Shown: positions 27,116 through 38,430, counted from the stretch's first letter. The stretch is 64,000 bases of DNA from an uncultured Alphaproteobacteria bacterium (GCA_902621855.1 CACNNQ010000003.1:122665-186664); one strand, 5' to 3'. The notes: a model not told the origin generated them from the sequence alone. A program made the numbers and translations.

Positions 27116-28375
27116 ATGAATTTACAAGAATTAAAGAATAAAAATCCAGAAGAACTATTAAAACAAGCTGATAAACTTGGAATTGAAAACCCATCATCGC
27201 TTAGAAAACAAGATTTAATGTTTGCTATTTTAAAAACAATAGCTGATGAAGGTACACCAATCACAGGCTTGGGAGTAATAGAGATAATGCAAGATGGATT
27301 TGGTTTTTTACGATCTTCAGAATCTAACTATCTTCCAGGTCCTGATGATATTTATGTATCTCCATCCCAAATAAAAAAATTCAGTATTAGGACAGGCGAT
27401 AGTGTTGAGGGTGAAATAAGATCACCAAAACAAGGTGAAAGATATTTTGCTATAATTAAAATAAATAAAATAAATGGACAGGATACTGACCAAGTAAAAA
27501 ATAGGGTAAATTTTGAGGACTTAACTCCTTTATATCCAGATTCAAGATTTAGACTTGAACAAGAAAAACCAATGCCAGATTTAACTGAAAGAATTATTGA
27601 TATAATTGCACCACTTGGTAAAGGACAAAGACAGTTGATTGTTGCTCAACCTTTTACTGGTAAAACAATAATCATGCAAAAAATAGCAAATGCTATAACC
27701 GCTAATAGCCCCGATACAAAACTAATAGTTCTTTTGATAGATGAAAGACCAGAAGAAGTAACTGACATGCAAAGATCTTTGACTAAAGGAGAAGTAATTA
27801 GTTCTACTTTTGATGAACCTGCCTCAAGACACGTTCAAGTAGCTGAAATGGTTATAGAAAAAGCTAAAAGATTGGTTGAATATAAACATGATGTTGTAAT
27901 ACTTCTTGATTCAATCACAAGGCTTGGAAGGGCATACAATACGGTTGTTCCTTCAAGTGGAAAGGTATTAACAGGAGGTGTTGACGCTAATGCTTTACAA
28001 AGACCTAAAAGATTTTTTGGAGCTGCTAGAAACGTAGAAAAAGGCGGATCTTTAACTATTATAGCAACAGCTTTAATTGATACTGGAAGTAGAATGGATG
28101 AAGTAATTTTTGAAGAATTTAAAGGAACTGGTAATAGTGAAATGGTTTTAGATAGAAAACTAAGTCAAAAAAGAACATATCCAGCATTTGATATTGGTAA
28201 ATCTGGAACAAGAAAAGAAGAATTATTACTTGATAAAGATGAACTTGGTAAAATATTTATTTTAAGAAAAATACTGGCTCCAATGGGAAGTACAGAAGCT
28301 ATGGAGTTCTTGTTAGATAAAATGAAAAATACAAAAACAAACAACGATTTCTTCCAAAGTATGGGAACTAAATAA
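27116..28375 (+). CDS. rho: Transcription termination factor Rho
   Basis: Rho is the hexameric RNA helicase that ends transcription. The 419 residues cover the N-terminal helical domain ([20 protein letters not shown]), the RNA-binding cold-shock fold ([20 protein letters not shown]), Walker A ([20 protein letters not shown]), Walker B ([16 protein letters not shown]) and the Q/R loops ([20 protein letters not shown]). It is full length, with no long N-terminal insertion. It is the first gene right of the proposed origin. Confidence 0.99.
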   Translation: MNLQELKNKNPEELLKQADKLGIENPSSLRKQDLMFAILKTIADEGTPITGLGVIEIMQDGFGFLRSSESNYLPGPDDIYVSPSQIKKFSIRTGDSVEGEIRSPKQGERYFAIIKINKINGQDTDQVKNRVNFEDLTPLYPDSRFRLEQEKPMPDLTERIIDIIAPLGKGQRQLIVAQPFTGKTIIMQKIANAITANSPDTKLIVLLIDERPEEVTDMQRSLTKGEVISSTFDEPASRHVQVAEMVIEKAKRLVEYKHDVVILLDSITRLGRAYNTVVPSSGKVLTGGVDANALQRPKRFFGAARNVEKGGSLTIIATALIDTGSRMDEVIFEEFKGTGNSEMVLDRKLSQKRTYPAFDIGKSGTRKEELLLDKDELGKIFILRKILAPMGSTEAMEFLLDKMKNTKTNNDFFQSMGTK

Positions 28376-28437
28376 ATATAAATTTTTTATAATTTTTCTT
28401 ATTTACTTAATATCATCTTGGGTTTAATTCCCAAAAA

Positions 28438-29724
28438 ATGAAACCTTTTAAAGAGACAATTTTTGCTCTTGCTACGCAAAGAGGTAAATCAGGTATAGCC
28501 GTCTTTAGAGTTTCAGGAAATAACTCTCATAAACTTATAAAATCAATATCGTCTAAAAAAAAATTTAAAACAAACTTCGCTACATTAAATAATTTATTAG
28601 ATGGAAAGAGTATTATAGATCAAACGCTAACAACTTTTTTTAAATCACCTAAAAGTTATACAGGAGAAAATATGGTAGAAATATCATGTCACGGAAGCAT
28701 CTCAGTAATTAATAAAATAACCAAAACCCTATTAAAAAAACAAATCAGACTTGCCGAACCAGGAGAGTTTACCAAAAGAGCTCTAATGAATGATAAACTT
28801 AGCGTTTTAGAGGCCGAAACAATTAATGATTTAGTTAATGCAGAAACGGAAAACCAAAGAAAGACAGCCATTGGTAATTTAAGTGGAAATTTAGATAAAC
28901 TAGTCAATGAAATATCAAATAAACAAAAAAAACTTCTAGCGGATATAGAGGCCATAATTGATTTTGCTGATGAAGACCTTCCCAAAAAAATATATAAAAG
29001 TATAAAAGAACAAAATAAGAACATATATAAACAAATTGAAAACATTATCAAAAAATCATCTCTGTCTAGACAAATACATAACGGTTTTACAATAACTATT
29101 ATTGGAAAACCAAATACAGGAAAATCCTCTTTTATAAATTATATTAATAATAAAGAGGTATCTATAGTTACCAATATACCAGGAACAACAACAGATTTAG
29201 TAAGCTCCACAATAGACATACAGGGAGATAAATACACATTCATTGATACAGCAGGAATAAGAAAATATAAAAATTTAATTGAAAAAATAGGTATTGAAAG
29301 ATCATTAGAGAGTGCAAAAAAGTCTGATTTAAATATAGTTTTTCTTAAAAATAATGAAAAGAAAAACTACAGTAAGATTAAATCAAAAATATTTGTTAAA
29401 TCAAAATATGATACCAATAAAAAGAAATTTAGCGGGGTACAAAGCATTTCATCAGTATCTGGTTATGGAATTGAAAATCTTATTAAAACTATTTCTTCAA
29501 AACTAAAGAAAAAACCAATTTTTGGACCGGTTTTTTCACGTGAAAGACACCTGGAAAGCCTAAACAAGTCACTTGTATTGCTTAAAAGTCTGGATTTAAA
29601 AGAAATAGATATTGCTGCAGAAAATGTTAGAAGGTCAATTATGTATATTGATGGAATTAATCAAAAATTTGATATTGAGAAAATTTTAGATATAATATTT
29701 AGTGATTTTTGTATTGGTAAGTAA
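28438..29724 (+). CDS. mnmE: tRNA modification GTPase MnmE (TrmE)
   Basis: With MnmG, MnmE makes the 5-carboxymethylaminomethyl group on wobble uridine 34. The N-terminal folate-binding domain (PFKETIFALATQRGKSGIAV) is followed by a helical domain with the inserted G domain: G1 IIGKPNTGKSSFIN at about 215, the TNIPGTTTDLV switch, and G3 DTAGIRKYKN. The expected G4 NKxD looks degenerate (KSKYD). The C-terminus ends in the diagnostic CIGK. At 428 residues it is slightly short. A parS-like palindrome lies inside its 3' third and another right after its stop. Confidence 0.95.
   Translation: MKPFKETIFALATQRGKSGIAVFRVSGNNSHKLIKSISSKKKFKTNFATLNNLLDGKSIIDQTLTTFFKSPKSYTGENMVEISCHGSISVINKITKTLLKKQIRLAEPGEFTKRALMNDKLSVLEAETINDLVNAETENQRKTAIGNLSGNLDKLVNEISNKQKKLLADIEAIIDFADEDLPKKIYKSIKEQNKNIYKQIENIIKKSSLSRQIHNGFTITIIGKPNTGKSSFINYINNKEVSIVTNIPGTTTDLVSSTIDIQGDKYTFIDTAGIRKYKNLIEKIGIERSLESAKKSDLNIVFLKNNEKKNYSKIKSKIFVKSKYDTNKKKFSGVQSISSVSGYGIENLIKTISSKLKKKPIFGPVFSRERHLESLNKSLVLLKSLDLKEIDIAAENVRRSIMYIDGINQKFDIEKILDIIFSDFCIGK
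29534..29545. promoter_or_regulatory. parS-like centromere site 1
   Basis: TTTCACGTGAAA is a perfect palindrome and the 12-base core of the chromosomal parS consensus TGTTTCACGTGAAACA. It lies within the mnmE coding region, 2.7 kb before parA. The flanking bases do not extend the consensus. It should be the loading site for the ParB encoded downstream. Confidence 0.7.
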
Positions 29725-29736
29725 TTTCACGTGAAA
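29725..29736. promoter_or_regulatory. parS-like centromere site 2
   Basis: This is a second perfect TTTCACGTGAAA palindrome, 191 bases after the first. It falls exactly in the mnmE-mnmG junction, directly after the mnmE stop, and overlaps the GTG that the ORF track uses as the mnmG start. Two sites this close, near parA-parB and the proposed oriC, make a centromere very likely. Confidence 0.75.
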
Positions 29737-29742
29737 AAAGAC

Positions 29743-31608
29743 ATGGACAATAAATTTGATGTAATTGTAATAGGTGGAGGTCATGCAGGTGTGGAAGCAG
29801 CATGCTCATCTGCAAGAACTGGATCAAAAACAGCCTTAATTACCCATAAAATTGAAAAAATAGGAGAAATGTCTTGCAATCCTGCAATTGGAGGTCTTGG
29901 AAAAGGACATCTTGTAAAGGAAATAGACGCTTTAGATGGAATTATGGCTAAAGCCACAGACAGATCCTGTATACAATTTAGAATGTTAAACTCCAGCAGA
30001 GGTGCTGCTGTAAGGGGGCCTAGAGCTCAAACAGACCGAAATTTATATAAAAGTGCCATAAACAAGCTTGTAAAAGAGCAAAAAAACCTTCAAACAGTCG
30101 AAGGCTCGGTTGAAGACTTAATTGTTTCAAAAAATCAGGTAATGGGAGTTGTTTTAGGTAATAGCAAAAAGATATTTTCAAAATCTGTAGTTTTAACTAC
30201 AGGAACTTTCTTACGAGGGTTAATAAGAATAGGTTCTGAGAAACAAGAAGCGGGAAGAGTTGGAGATAAGCCCTCAATTAAGCTAGCAAAAAGGCTTAAA
30301 GATTTAAAGTTTTCAATAGGTAGATTGAAGACAGGAACACCCCCAAGATTACTTAAAAAAACTATAAATTTCAATAACTTAGACGAACAACAACCAGACA
30401 AGAAGCTCACTCCATTTTCTTTTATTAACAGAGATATCCACATTCCTCAAATATCTTGTTTTATTACCCATACCAATAAAAATACTCATAAAATTATCGC
30501 CCAGAACCTTAATCTATCACCAATGTATTCAGGTGAAATACAGTCGATGGGGGCTAGGTATTGCCCGTCTATTGAAGATAAGATTCATAAATTTAAAAGT
30601 AAATCATCTCACCAGATCTTTTTGGAACCAGAAGGATTAGATAGTGATTTAATTTATCCAAACGGAATATCATCCTCTCTTCCAACTGAAATTCAAGAGC
30701 AGTTTGTTAAGACTATTAAGGGTCTAGAGAATGTTACAATTACACAACCCGCTTATGCTATTGAATACGATTTTGTTGATCCTCAAGAATTAACACACTC
30801 GCTTGAAACAAAAAAAATAAAAAATTTATTTTTTGCAGGACAGATAAATGGAACAACTGGATACGAAGAAGCGGCTGCACAAGGTATAATGGCTGGGATA
30901 AATGCATCTCTGAAAACCACGTCCGACAAAGAATTTATAATACCCAGGTCTTCAGGATATATAGGTGTTTTGATAGATGATTTAGTCACAAAAGGAACTA
31001 AAGAACCATATAGAATGTTTACTTCTAGGTCTGAATATAGATTGTTACTTAGAGCCGATAATGCTGACTTAAGACTTACACCTCTCGGAATTGAGATAGG
31101 CTGTGTTGATGTAGATAGGCAAAGAGTGTTTGAAAAAAAATCCATAAGAATAAAAGAAGGCTTTACATTTGTTAAAAGTCATAAATTCTCGCCAGACGCA
31201 CTTCTAAAAAAAGGGATAAAAATAAATAAAGATGGAAAGAAAAGAAATATCATTGATCTCTTATCTTTTTCTAATATTACAACCCCAAAGCTCAAAAAAA
31301 TTGTTCCAGAATTAAATGATTTAGAAGATGATGTAATTGAACAAATAGAAATTGAAGCTAGATATGCAGGATATCTTAATAGACAAAGAATGGATATACA
31401 AGATTTCGAAAAAGAAGAAAATTTAAAAATTCCTAAATCAACCAACTATAAATTAGTTGGTAGCTTGTCTAATGAGATAGTTGAAAAATTATCAAAAATT
31501 AAACCACCAACTCTTGGTGCAGCCTCAAGAATATCAGGTGTAACCCCTGCAGCAACTATAGCCCTGCTTAGATACATTAAAAAAAATAAAAATAAAAAAG
31601 CAGCATAA
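29743..31608 (+). CDS. mnmG: tRNA uridine-5-carboxymethylaminomethyl modification enzyme MnmG (GidA)
   Basis: MnmG is the FAD-dependent partner of MnmE. The FAD loop is [20 protein letters not shown], followed by [20 protein letters not shown] with its conserved cysteine. [30 protein letters not shown] and [20 protein letters not shown] are all family blocks, and the C-terminal helical domain ends [19 protein letters not shown] chose ATG 29743 (MDNKFDVIV) over the track's GTG 29731, because the latter is inside the parS palindrome; both are possible. About 620 residues, full length. Confidence 0.97.
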   Translation: MDNKFDVIVIGGGHAGVEAACSSARTGSKTALITHKIEKIGEMSCNPAIGGLGKGHLVKEIDALDGIMAKATDRSCIQFRMLNSSRGAAVRGPRAQTDRNLYKSAINKLVKEQKNLQTVEGSVEDLIVSKNQVMGVVLGNSKKIFSKSVVLTTGTFLRGLIRIGSEKQEAGRVGDKPSIKLAKRLKDLKFSIGRLKTGTPPRLLKKTINFNNLDEQQPDKKLTPFSFINRDIHIPQISCFITHTNKNTHKIIAQNLNLSPMYSGEIQSMGARYCPSIEDKIHKFKSKSSHQIFLEPEGLDSDLIYPNGISSSLPTEIQEQFVKTIKGLENVTITQPAYAIEYDFVDPQELTHSLETKKIKNLFFAGQINGTTGYEEAAAQGIMAGINASLKTTSDKEFIIPRSSGYIGVLIDDLVTKGTKEPYRMFTSRSEYRLLLRADNADLRLTPLGIEIGCVDVDRQRVFEKKSIRIKEGFTFVKSHKFSPDALLKKGIKINKDGKKRNIIDLLSFSNITTPKLKKIVPELNDLEDDVIEQIEIEARYAGYLNRQRMDIQDFEKEENLKIPKSTNYKLVGSLSNEIVEKLSKIKPPTLGAASRISGVTPAATIALLRYIKKNKNKKAA

Positions 31609-31609
31609 T

Positions 31610-32215
31610 TTGGATAAAAACTCTGTAATAAAAAAATATAATCTCTGCAGTAAGCAAATAGATTTAATAGATAACTACATTTTAAAGTTAAAAAAAAACA
31701 ACCAAATACACAATTTAGTGGGGCCTTCCACAATTGATATTGCATGGGATCGACATGTTAATGATTCATTGCAGTTATCTGAGTTCATGTTGAAAAAAAA
31801 CGCATCAATAATTGATTTTGGTACTGGTGCAGGTTTGCCAGGGGTGATCTTATATATTTTTGGATTTACAAATATATTATTGATTGACTCTAAAATGAAA
31901 AAAATAAACTTTATTAAAGAATTCGCACACGAACAGAAATTAGAAATAAAAACTATTTGCACAAGGGTTGAGAAAATCAAAAATCAAAAATTTGACTTTA
32001 TTATCTGTCGAGCTTTTGCTCCACTAATAAAACTATTAGATTATTCACGTTTTTTTACAAAAAAAAATACATCACTACTTTTTCTTAAAGGAAGAAATGT
32101 TAAAAAAGAAATTGAAGATGCAAAAAAATCCTTTAACTTTGATTATAACCTATACTCCAGTAAAAGTGAAGGTGATGGTTTTGTATTAAAAATAAGTAAA
32201 TATAAAAAATTGTGA
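31610..32215 (+). CDS. rsmG: 16S rRNA m7G527 methyltransferase
   Basis: RsmG (GidB) methylates G527 of 16S rRNA with SAM. HNLVGPSTIDIAWDRHVNDS and SIIDFGTGAGLPGVILYIF (SAM loop) are the family signatures; FDFIICRAFAPLIKLLDY contains the catalytic strand. The 201-residue frame starts with TTG one base after the mnmG stop. Its stop overlaps the parA GTG by 4 bases. This gidA-gidB-parA-parB order is widely conserved next to bacterial origins. Confidence 0.94.
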   Translation: MDKNSVIKKYNLCSKQIDLIDNYILKLKKNNQIHNLVGPSTIDIAWDRHVNDSLQLSEFMLKKNASIIDFGTGAGLPGVILYIFGFTNILLIDSKMKKINFIKEFAHEQKLEIKTICTRVEKIKNQKFDFIICRAFAPLIKLLDYSRFFTKKNTSLLFLKGRNVKKEIEDAKKSFNFDYNLYSSKSEGDGFVLKISKYKKL

Positions 32216-32985
32216 AAAAAATTATTTCAATTTCAAATCAAAAAGGTGGGGTTGGTAAAACCACAACTACTATAAATCTTGCTACCTCTTTAGCTGCAGT
32301 AAAGAAAAATGTTTTAATTGTTGATGCTGACCCGCAAGGTAATGCAAGCACTGGACTAGGTCTTAACTATAATTCAAGAAAACCAACTATTTATGAAATG
32401 ATTCACGAAAAGAAACTTTTGGTTGAAGGAATTAAAGAAACACTAATTCCCGGTCTTAAAATAATTGGAGCAAACACAGATCTAGCTGCTGCTGAGGTTG
32501 AGTTGACAAATTTTGAAAAAAGAGAGTTTATATTTAAATCTATATTTTCTGAAATTAATGATTTTGATTTTATTTTTATTGATTGCCCACCTGCACTCGG
32601 ACTTCTAACAATCAACTCATTAGTTGCGTCTGATACTACACTTATTCCTCTTCAATCAGAGTTTTTTGCCCTTGAGGGCCTTTCAGCTTTAATGAACACA
32701 ATTAAACTAATACAACAAAATTATAATAAAGATTTAAAAATTGAGGGAATATTACTTACAATGCTAGACAAAAGAAATTCATTAAGCTCACTTGTAGAGA
32801 AAGACGTAAGGCAACATTTCGGAAATCAAGTATACAAAACCACAATTCCAAGAAATATTAAAATATCTGAAGCACCAAGCCATGGAAAACCAGCCTTGCT
32901 ATATGATACACATGCTGCAGGATCTTTAGCTTATATTGAGCTTGCAAAAGAACTCATTTTAAATCAAAATAAAAATTATGAATAA
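32212..32985 (+). CDS. parA: Chromosome partitioning ATPase ParA
   Basis: ParA is the DNA-binding ATPase that moves the ParB-parS complex after replication. The deviant Walker A is ISNQKGGVGKTTTTINLATS, preceding VLIVDADPQGNASTGLG. Walker B is FDFIFIDCPPALGLLTINSL. The 257-residue protein is the small chromosomal type without an N-terminal HTH domain. The start is GTG, overlapping the rsmG stop. It overlaps parB by 8 bases. Confidence 0.97.
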   Translation: MKKIISISNQKGGVGKTTTTINLATSLAAVKKNVLIVDADPQGNASTGLGLNYNSRKPTIYEMIHEKKLLVEGIKETLIPGLKIIGANTDLAAAEVELTNFEKREFIFKSIFSEINDFDFIFIDCPPALGLLTINSLVASDTTLIPLQSEFFALEGLSALMNTIKLIQQNYNKDLKIEGILLTMLDKRNSLSSLVEKDVRQHFGNQVYKTTIPRNIKISEAPSHGKPALLYDTHAAGSLAYIELAKELILNQNKNYE

Positions 32986-33817
32986 AGAAAATAAACTTGG
33001 CATGGGTCTAGGAGCTCTCCTCTCTTCAAGTTCAAACAATAACACAAGTAACAATGGAGTACAAAAAATTAATATTTCACAAATCGTTCCTAACCCATCA
33101 CAACCTAGAAAAAACTTTAAGGATAGTGAGCTCAAGGAACTTTCAAATTCAATTAAAAGCCAAGGCTTAATCCAACCAATTATAGTCAAACCAGTTAGAA
33201 ACGAACAATATCAAATTATTGCAGGAGAGAGAAGGTGGAGAGCTTGTCAATTAAACGGTTTCCATGAAGTTGATTGTGTTGTTAAGAGTTTAGATGACAC
33301 TAATGTCTTAGAAGCTGCATTAATAGAAAATATTCAAAGAGAAGACCTAAATGTAATTGAAGAAGCAAATGCATACAAAGGTTTAATTGAACTTAAAAAA
33401 ATCAATAATGAAAATTTAGCTAAAATTATTGGCAAGAGTTCCAGCCATGTTTCAAATATCTTAAGACTATTAGATCTTGATAAAAAAATACAAGACATGG
33501 TTATAAATGGAGAACTCTCGATGGGACACGCTCGCGCATTAATAGGCGTGCCTAATGCCTATGAAAAAGCAAAAGAAATAGTGCAAAAAAATCTTTCTGT
33601 AAGAGAAGTGGAAAAAATAACTTCAAAGTTCAAAAAAACAAAAAAAACAATTAGTACTAAAGACCCCAATATAATTGATTTAGAAAAAGAGTTATCTGAC
33701 AAAATTGGACTTAAGACCTCAATCCAGTTTAATGAAAATGGCTCTTCTGGTTCTCTGACTCTGTTTTATAGTGATCTTAATCAACTAGATGATATTATGA
33801 GGCGCCTAAAGAAGTGA
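32978..33817 (+). CDS. parB: Chromosome partitioning protein ParB
   Basis: ParB is a CTP-dependent clamp that loads at parS. The N-terminus KLGMGLGALLSSSS is the ParA-contacting motif. The ParB/Srx domain has NPSQPRKNF and AGERRWRACQLNG (the GERRxRA CTP-binding box). The helix-turn-helix is NLAKIIGKSSSHVSNILRLL, and a C-terminal dimerisation domain follows. It has 279 residues. Candidate parS sites are at 29534 and 29725. Its end overlaps the opposing holA by 23 bases. Confidence 0.97.
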   Translation: MNKENKLGMGLGALLSSSSNNNTSNNGVQKINISQIVPNPSQPRKNFKDSELKELSNSIKSQGLIQPIIVKPVRNEQYQIIAGERRWRACQLNGFHEVDCVVKSLDDTNVLEAALIENIQREDLNVIEEANAYKGLIELKKINNENLAKIIGKSSSHVSNILRLLDLDKKIQDMVINGELSMGHARALIGVPNAYEKAKEIVQKNLSVREVEKITSKFKKTKKTISTKDPNIIDLEKELSDKIGLKTSIQFNENGSSGSLTLFYSDLNQLDDIMRRLKK

Positions 33818-34745
33818 TTATTTTCTTATAATTTAAAATAAACCTTAAACCCAAGACAATAGATAAGTTTCCATTTTTTCTAATTATATTTTCAGTTTTA
33901 AAAAGTAGATCTAACAACATCTTTTTTTTATTTAAGGTCATTTTATTATATATTTTTATCAAAAAACCTTTTTCTTTAAATAGATATTTTGGAATACTTT
34001 TTTCAAAATCATTAACATTATCACTACCTAAAATTATATGAGAAAAATGTTTGAATGTAAAATACAAGTTGTTAACTTCAATATTATTTGTGATATGTAA
34101 GTTGTACTTACTTATTATTACATCATTCTTATTTAGAATTTCAAAGTAAATTTTTTCAGAAACTGTATCCTCCCTAGAAATAATTTTATTTAATATAGAA
34201 AGGTTGATTTTTTCTCCCTTAAAATATTTAATTTTATCTAACTCGTTTTCTAACAGCATATACTTGTTATCTAGCTTATCCAATAATTTCCAAAACACCT
34301 CTTGATCTAATTTAACATCGTTAATTCGCATAAAGTTATTTATCAACCTCATTTTCAATTCTTTTGAAAGTTCATAACAATCAATTAAAAAACTATCTTT
34401 TCTTTCTAAAAACTTTTTTTTAATTAATTTTATTTTAGGATTATTTTCTTGAAAAAAAATAAATATATCTTCTTTTAAACTCAAATTTTCAACTGAGTCT
34501 CCATCTAACCCTTTTAAATCATTGACAACATAACATTTGTTCTTTGAAAAAAGACCGATATCACTAGTAACAGATGAAATTGATTTAATATTTTCGACGC
34601 CTAAAGAATATTTACTAGTCAGCGACTTAATCAATAGGCTCTTTATTTTTTCCATGAGCGTTATTTCATTTCCTGAAATAAAATAAAATTTTTTATCTAA
34701 TTCAATTTCCCTATTTAGTATTATATCAACAGGATTAATTTTCAT
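33795..34745 (-). CDS. holA: DNA polymerase III delta subunit
   Basis: HolA opens the sliding clamp as part of the clamp loader. The family is divergent in sequence; support comes from the FYFISGNEITLMEKIKSLLI start, KCYVVNDLKGLD, the middle region LLENELDKIKYFKGEKINL (close to the LxxELxKL pattern) and from position. Here the order is leuS-lptE-holA, as in most Proteobacteria. It has 316 residues, usual length. It overlaps the LptE-like gene by 11 bases and parB, tail to tail, by 23. Confidence 0.88.
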   Translation of the reverse strand: MKINPVDIILNREIELDKKFYFISGNEITLMEKIKSLLIKSLTSKYSLGVENIKSISSVTSDIGLFSKNKCYVVNDLKGLDGDSVENLSLKEDIFIFFQENNPKIKLIKKKFLERKDSFLIDCYELSKELKMRLINNFMRINDVKLDQEVFWKLLDKLDNKYMLLENELDKIKYFKGEKINLSILNKIISREDTVSEKIYFEILNKNDVIISKYNLHITNNIEVNNLYFTFKHFSHIILGSDNVNDFEKSIPKYLFKEKGFLIKIYNKMTLNKKKMLLDLLFKTENIIRKNGNLSIVLGLRFILNYKKIITSLGAS

Positions 34746-35235
34746 CTAAACAGGTGGCTAAGCTAACATTTTCGATATTATTTATAAATTTTTCAAAACT
34801 ACTAACTACAGACAATTCATATAGCTTTTTTAAAGATTGATCAGAGCCAAAATTATACCCTGATGATTTTGGTTCAAATGTAAATCTTGAAATAACATTT
34901 TCTTGGTAAACTCTACAATTTTCTTTTTTATTAAATAAATCATAGGTAAATACCAATTTATAATCTAACTTTTCAATTGCTTGATTAGTCTGTACTGATC
35001 TTTTAGTTTTTTCTTCAACTATGTTAATGTTTAAGTCATAATGATGATCAATCACCCCTCCTAAATAAACAGATGAATACTTATATAGTGAGGAAATATC
35101 CTCACCTGTAAAAAAAACCTCTGTTTTGTTATATAGCGGATTTTGAATTCCAGAATTATTTTTATAAACAAACTCTATTTGGCCACAAGAGAATAAAAAC
35201 GAAACCACTAATAAAATAATAATTTTTTTCATCAT
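34735..35235 (-). CDS. lptE: LptE-like LPS-assembly lipoprotein
   Basis: This 166-residue lipoprotein begins [20 protein letters not shown], with lipobox LFSC around residue 17. The body is mixed alpha/beta with little sequence similarity I can name. Its position between leuS and holA, with 4-base and 11-base overlaps, is where lptE (the plug partner of LptD) lies in Proteobacteria. The assignment is mostly by context and size. Confidence 0.65.
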   Translation of the reverse strand: MMKKIIILLVVSFLFSCGQIEFVYKNNSGIQNPLYNKTEVFFTGEDISSLYKYSSVYLGGVIDHHYDLNINIVEEKTKRSVQTNQAIEKLDYKLVFTYDLFNKKENCRVYQENVISRFTFEPKSSGYNFGSDQSLKKLYELSVVSSFEKFINNIENVSLATCLDEN

Positions 35236-37745
35236 TTGATTACAAAGTTAATAATCTTATTTGGAACAAAAATTTCTTTTAGAATAATCTTACCTGTAAG
35301 ATATTTTTTTATTTTGTCGTTGTTTTTTGCTATTTTGATTAACTCTTTTTTTTCTTTTTCACCATGTATTTCAATAACACTTCTTATTTTTCCATTAATT
35401 TGTACTGCTATTTTTATATCTAATTTAAAATCAGTGTTTTTTACTTTTGGCCACTTTTGATTTATACACAGCTCTTCGGTATCTAGATTACACCAAATTT
35501 CTTCACTTAGATGTGGTAAAAAAGGCTGAAGAATCAAACAGAGTTTTTTTAATAACATCCCAAATGCGTTTTTATTTATTTTGCTATTAGATGTTAAGTT
35601 ATTAAGTAAATTTACATATTCATAAATTTTTGCAACACTTTTATTAAATTGGAAATTCTCAATATATGTAGATACGTCGTTTATTTTTTGATCAAAGTCG
35701 TTAAAATATAGGTCGCTACTATTTAATACATGCTGATAATTATTATATTTATTCAATAGGTCCCATATTTTATTTATAAATTTGTGCGATGAACTTATAC
35801 CAACCTCAGTCCATTCTAAATCTCTATCTGGCGGGCTGTCAGATAACATGAACCATCTGGCTGTATCTGCACCATAAAGATTGATAATATCATTAGGGTC
35901 AACAACATTTTTTTTGGACTTACTCATTTTTTCAATTTTACCTACACTAACTTCATTATTATTTTTATCAAAATATTTTCCATCAATAAATTCAACTTGA
36001 TTAGGTTCAATCCATTCATTTTCAATATTCTTATAAGTCTTGTGAGTAACCATGCCTTGTGTAAAAAGTCCTTTAAATGGTTCGTTAAGTTTAAAATATC
36101 CTAGATCTCGAAGAGCTTTTGTAAAAAACCTCGAATATAGTAAATGTAGAATTGCGTGCTCAATACCACCAATATATTGATCAACCGGCAACCAATAATT
36201 TATATCTTCTTCTTCGAAATGGTTTTCAGATCTAGCGTTGCAATATCGAAAATAGTACCAAGAAGACTCAAAAAAAGTATCAAAAGTATCAGTTTCTCTG
36301 ACAGCATCCATACCTGTTTCTTCACATTTTGTTTTTTTCCAATGATCAATGTTTTCAAGGGTGCTTGAAGTTTCAGTAAAACTATCAATTTTTGGAAGCT
36401 CAATTGGTAAACTATCTTCCCCAACTGTTTTAACTGTCCCATCATTTCTATAAATAATTGGTATAGGGCACCCCCAAAAACGCTGCCTAGAAATTCCCCA
36501 ATCACGTAATTTATAATTTACTTTTTTTGAACCTATACTATTTTTTTCTAATATTTTTATAATTTCTTTTTTCGCTTCTTGAGTCGTGAGTCCATTTAAT
36601 ACGGATGAGTTGATAACTTCACCTTCATCAGTAAATGCAATATTTTTAACCTCTATATTATCATTACCTCCAATTGGCTTCACAACCGGTATGATTTCTA
36701 ATTTATATTCATTAGCAAAATCCAAATCTCTTTGATCATGAGCAGGACAACCAAATATAGCGCCTAAACCATATTCTTTTAAAACAAAGTTTGCTATAAA
36801 TACTGGAAGTTTTTTATTTTTAATAAAAGGATGTTTTACAAATATATTGGTATTATATCCTCTTTTATCCTTTTCTACATTAAGTGTTTTACATTCATCT
36901 ATAAAGCTTTTTACCAAGTCATCTTGTGTAGAAAGTTGCAAAGATAATTCGTGGTCAACTGATAATGCAATAAATGTAGCACCATAAATTGTATCAGGTC
37001 TTGTTGTAAAAACCTTTATTTTTTTTGCATCATTAACTATTTCAAAATCTATTTCTGCACCTATTGATTTACCAATCCAATTAGATTGCATAACCTTTAC
37101 TTTATTTGGCCAGCCATCTAATTTATCAAGGTCTTTAAGTAATTCTTCTGAATATTTACTAATTTTCAAAAACCATTGAGATAGCTTCTTTTTTTCAACT
37201 ACCGCCCCAGAGCGCCAACCTTTTCCATCTATTACTTGCTCATTGGCTAATACAGTTTTATCAACTGGATCCCAATTAACCTCTGCTTCTTTCTTATAGG
37301 CCAATCCTGCATTAAACATATCAATAAAAAATTTTTGTTCATGCTTATAGTATTTAGGATGACAAGTTGCGATTTCCCTTGTCCAATCTAAAGACAATCC
37401 CATTTGTAGCAACTGATTTTTCATTGTTTTAATATTTTTGTATGTCCAATCCTCAGGATGCTTTTTTTCTGTCATAGCAGCATTCTCTGCAGGTAAACCA
37501 AATGCATCCCAGCCCATTGGGTGTAGTACATTAAAACCCTTCATTCTTTTATATCTAGCAACTACATCACCTAAGGTGTAATTTCTAACATGGCCCATAT
37601 GTATTTTGCCCGAAGGATATGGAAACATTTCTAAAACATAATATTTTTCTCTATTGCTATCTTTTTTAGTTAAAAAAATATTTCTATCAGACCATATTTT
37701 TTGCCATTTTTTTTCAACTATTTTATGATTGTATCTTGAAGACAC
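35232..37745 (-). CDS. leuS: Leucyl-tRNA synthetase
   Basis: LeuS charges tRNA-Leu. The 837-residue class I synthetase has the HIGH-like motif in [20 protein letters not shown] and the KMSKS motif in [15 protein letters not shown]. The editing domain (about 220-420) contains [18 protein letters not shown] and [14 protein letters not shown], whose Asp is needed for editing. The C-terminal anticodon-binding region follows. The start codon is GTG. It overlaps the LptE-like gene by an ATGA and follows the DUF3576 gene by 3 bases. Confidence 0.98.
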   Translation of the reverse strand: MSSRYNHKIVEKKWQKIWSDRNIFLTKKDSNREKYYVLEMFPYPSGKIHMGHVRNYTLGDVVARYKRMKGFNVLHPMGWDAFGLPAENAAMTEKKHPEDWTYKNIKTMKNQLLQMGLSLDWTREIATCHPKYYKHEQKFFIDMFNAGLAYKKEAEVNWDPVDKTVLANEQVIDGKGWRSGAVVEKKKLSQWFLKISKYSEELLKDLDKLDGWPNKVKVMQSNWIGKSIGAEIDFEIVNDAKKIKVFTTRPDTIYGATFIALSVDHELSLQLSTQDDLVKSFIDECKTLNVEKDKRGYNTNIFVKHPFIKNKKLPVFIANFVLKEYGLGAIFGCPAHDQRDLDFANEYKLEIIPVVKPIGGNDNIEVKNIAFTDEGEVINSSVLNGLTTQEAKKEIIKILEKNSIGSKKVNYKLRDWGISRQRFWGCPIPIIYRNDGTVKTVGEDSLPIELPKIDSFTETSSTLENIDHWKKTKCEETGMDAVRETDTFDTFFESSWYYFRYCNARSENHFEEEDINYWLPVDQYIGGIEHAILHLLYSRFFTKALRDLGYFKLNEPFKGLFTQGMVTHKTYKNIENEWIEPNQVEFIDGKYFDKNNNEVSVGKIEKMSKSKKNVVDPNDIINLYGADTARWFMLSDSPPDRDLEWTEVGISSSHKFINKIWDLLNKYNNYQHVLNSSDLYFNDFDQKINDVSTYIENFQFNKSVAKIYEYVNLLNNLTSNSKINKNAFGMLLKKLCLILQPFLPHLSEEIWCNLDTEELCINQKWPKVKNTDFKLDIKIAVQINGKIRSVIEIHGEKEKKELIKIAKNNDKIKKYLTGKIILKEIFVPNKIINFVIK

Positions 37746-37748
37746 GAT

Positions 37749-38357
37749 TTAACTAGATTCTAGTTTAAGTTTTTTTGCCTTGTTTAAAATAGCATTTTCA
37801 AGTTTAATATTGCTGTCATCATTGATATCTTTATTTACCCATCTATTGTTTTGATAATTCTGACAAAACGATGCTACTCTTAAATTTTGAGTTTTCAGCT
37901 CTTTTCCAGAGATAAAAATATTTAATTTACACCTTTCATCTGGATTATTAGTTGAAGAATACCAATCAGTTATAATGGTACCACCTATAGGATCAGCTGA
38001 ACTAAGAGGCATAAAACTTAAGGTATCTAAAGCTCCTTGCCAAAGATACACATTGATTGACATCCCAATTGAACCAACAACAGTATTTGTTTCTGTATCT
38101 TGGTTTATCAAACCGCTCATAGATATCCCTTTTTTTCCAAACAAACCTCCACCCGTTTGCAGACGTGTTTCTGCATCTCGCATGGCTAATTCTTTATTTA
38201 AAGCCGGGTTAACATTAGTTCCAGACCTCTCAATGATTTGACCAGTAGTCTGAGCCTTGGACCAAAGCTCTTCCATTTCTTCTTCACTTTTACCACTATT
38301 ACAAGAGGTTATAAAAATAAGTGATCCAATCACGATTAAAAGTTTAATTAGAAACAT
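37749..38357 (-). CDS. DUF3576 family lipoprotein
   Basis: This protein of about 202 residues has a lipoprotein signal (LIVIGSLIFITSC; Cys near residue 19). A conserved body follows with LFGKKGISMSGL, SIGMSINVYLWQGALDTLSFMPL and SADPIGGTIITDWYSST, which matches DUF3576, found upstream of leuS in many Alphaproteobacteria. Function is unknown, probably outer-membrane. The ORF track starts at TTG 38360; ATG 38357 is the next codon and preferred. It opens the DUF3576-leuS-lptE-holA operon. Confidence 0.85.
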   Translation of the reverse strand: MFLIKLLIVIGSLIFITSCNSGKSEEEMEELWSKAQTTGQIIERSGTNVNPALNKELAMRDAETRLQTGGGLFGKKGISMSGLINQDTETNTVVGSIGMSINVYLWQGALDTLSFMPLSSADPIGGTIITDWYSSTNNPDERCKLNIFISGKELKTQNLRVASFCQNYQNNRWVNKDINDDSNIKLENAILNKAKKLKLESS

Positions 38358-38400
38358 CAATAGGTAATTATTGTATCAAAACTCAAAAGTAAAACATAAA

Positions 38401-38430
38401 AAAACGGCACTATAAAAATAGTGCCGTTTT
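38401..38430 (-). terminator. Intrinsic terminator of the porin gene
   Basis: AAAACGGCACTA and TAGTGCCGTTTT form a perfect 12-bp stem around a 6-base loop. On the minus strand it is followed by a T-rich run. It begins 22 bases after the porin stop and is the clearest Rho-independent terminator in the window. Confidence 0.92.

Noticed and set aside
28418-28434. TTGGG...CCCAA hairpin between rho and mnmE as a terminator
   Set aside because: The stem is only 5 bp, it is followed by A residues and it abuts the mnmE start; not convincing.
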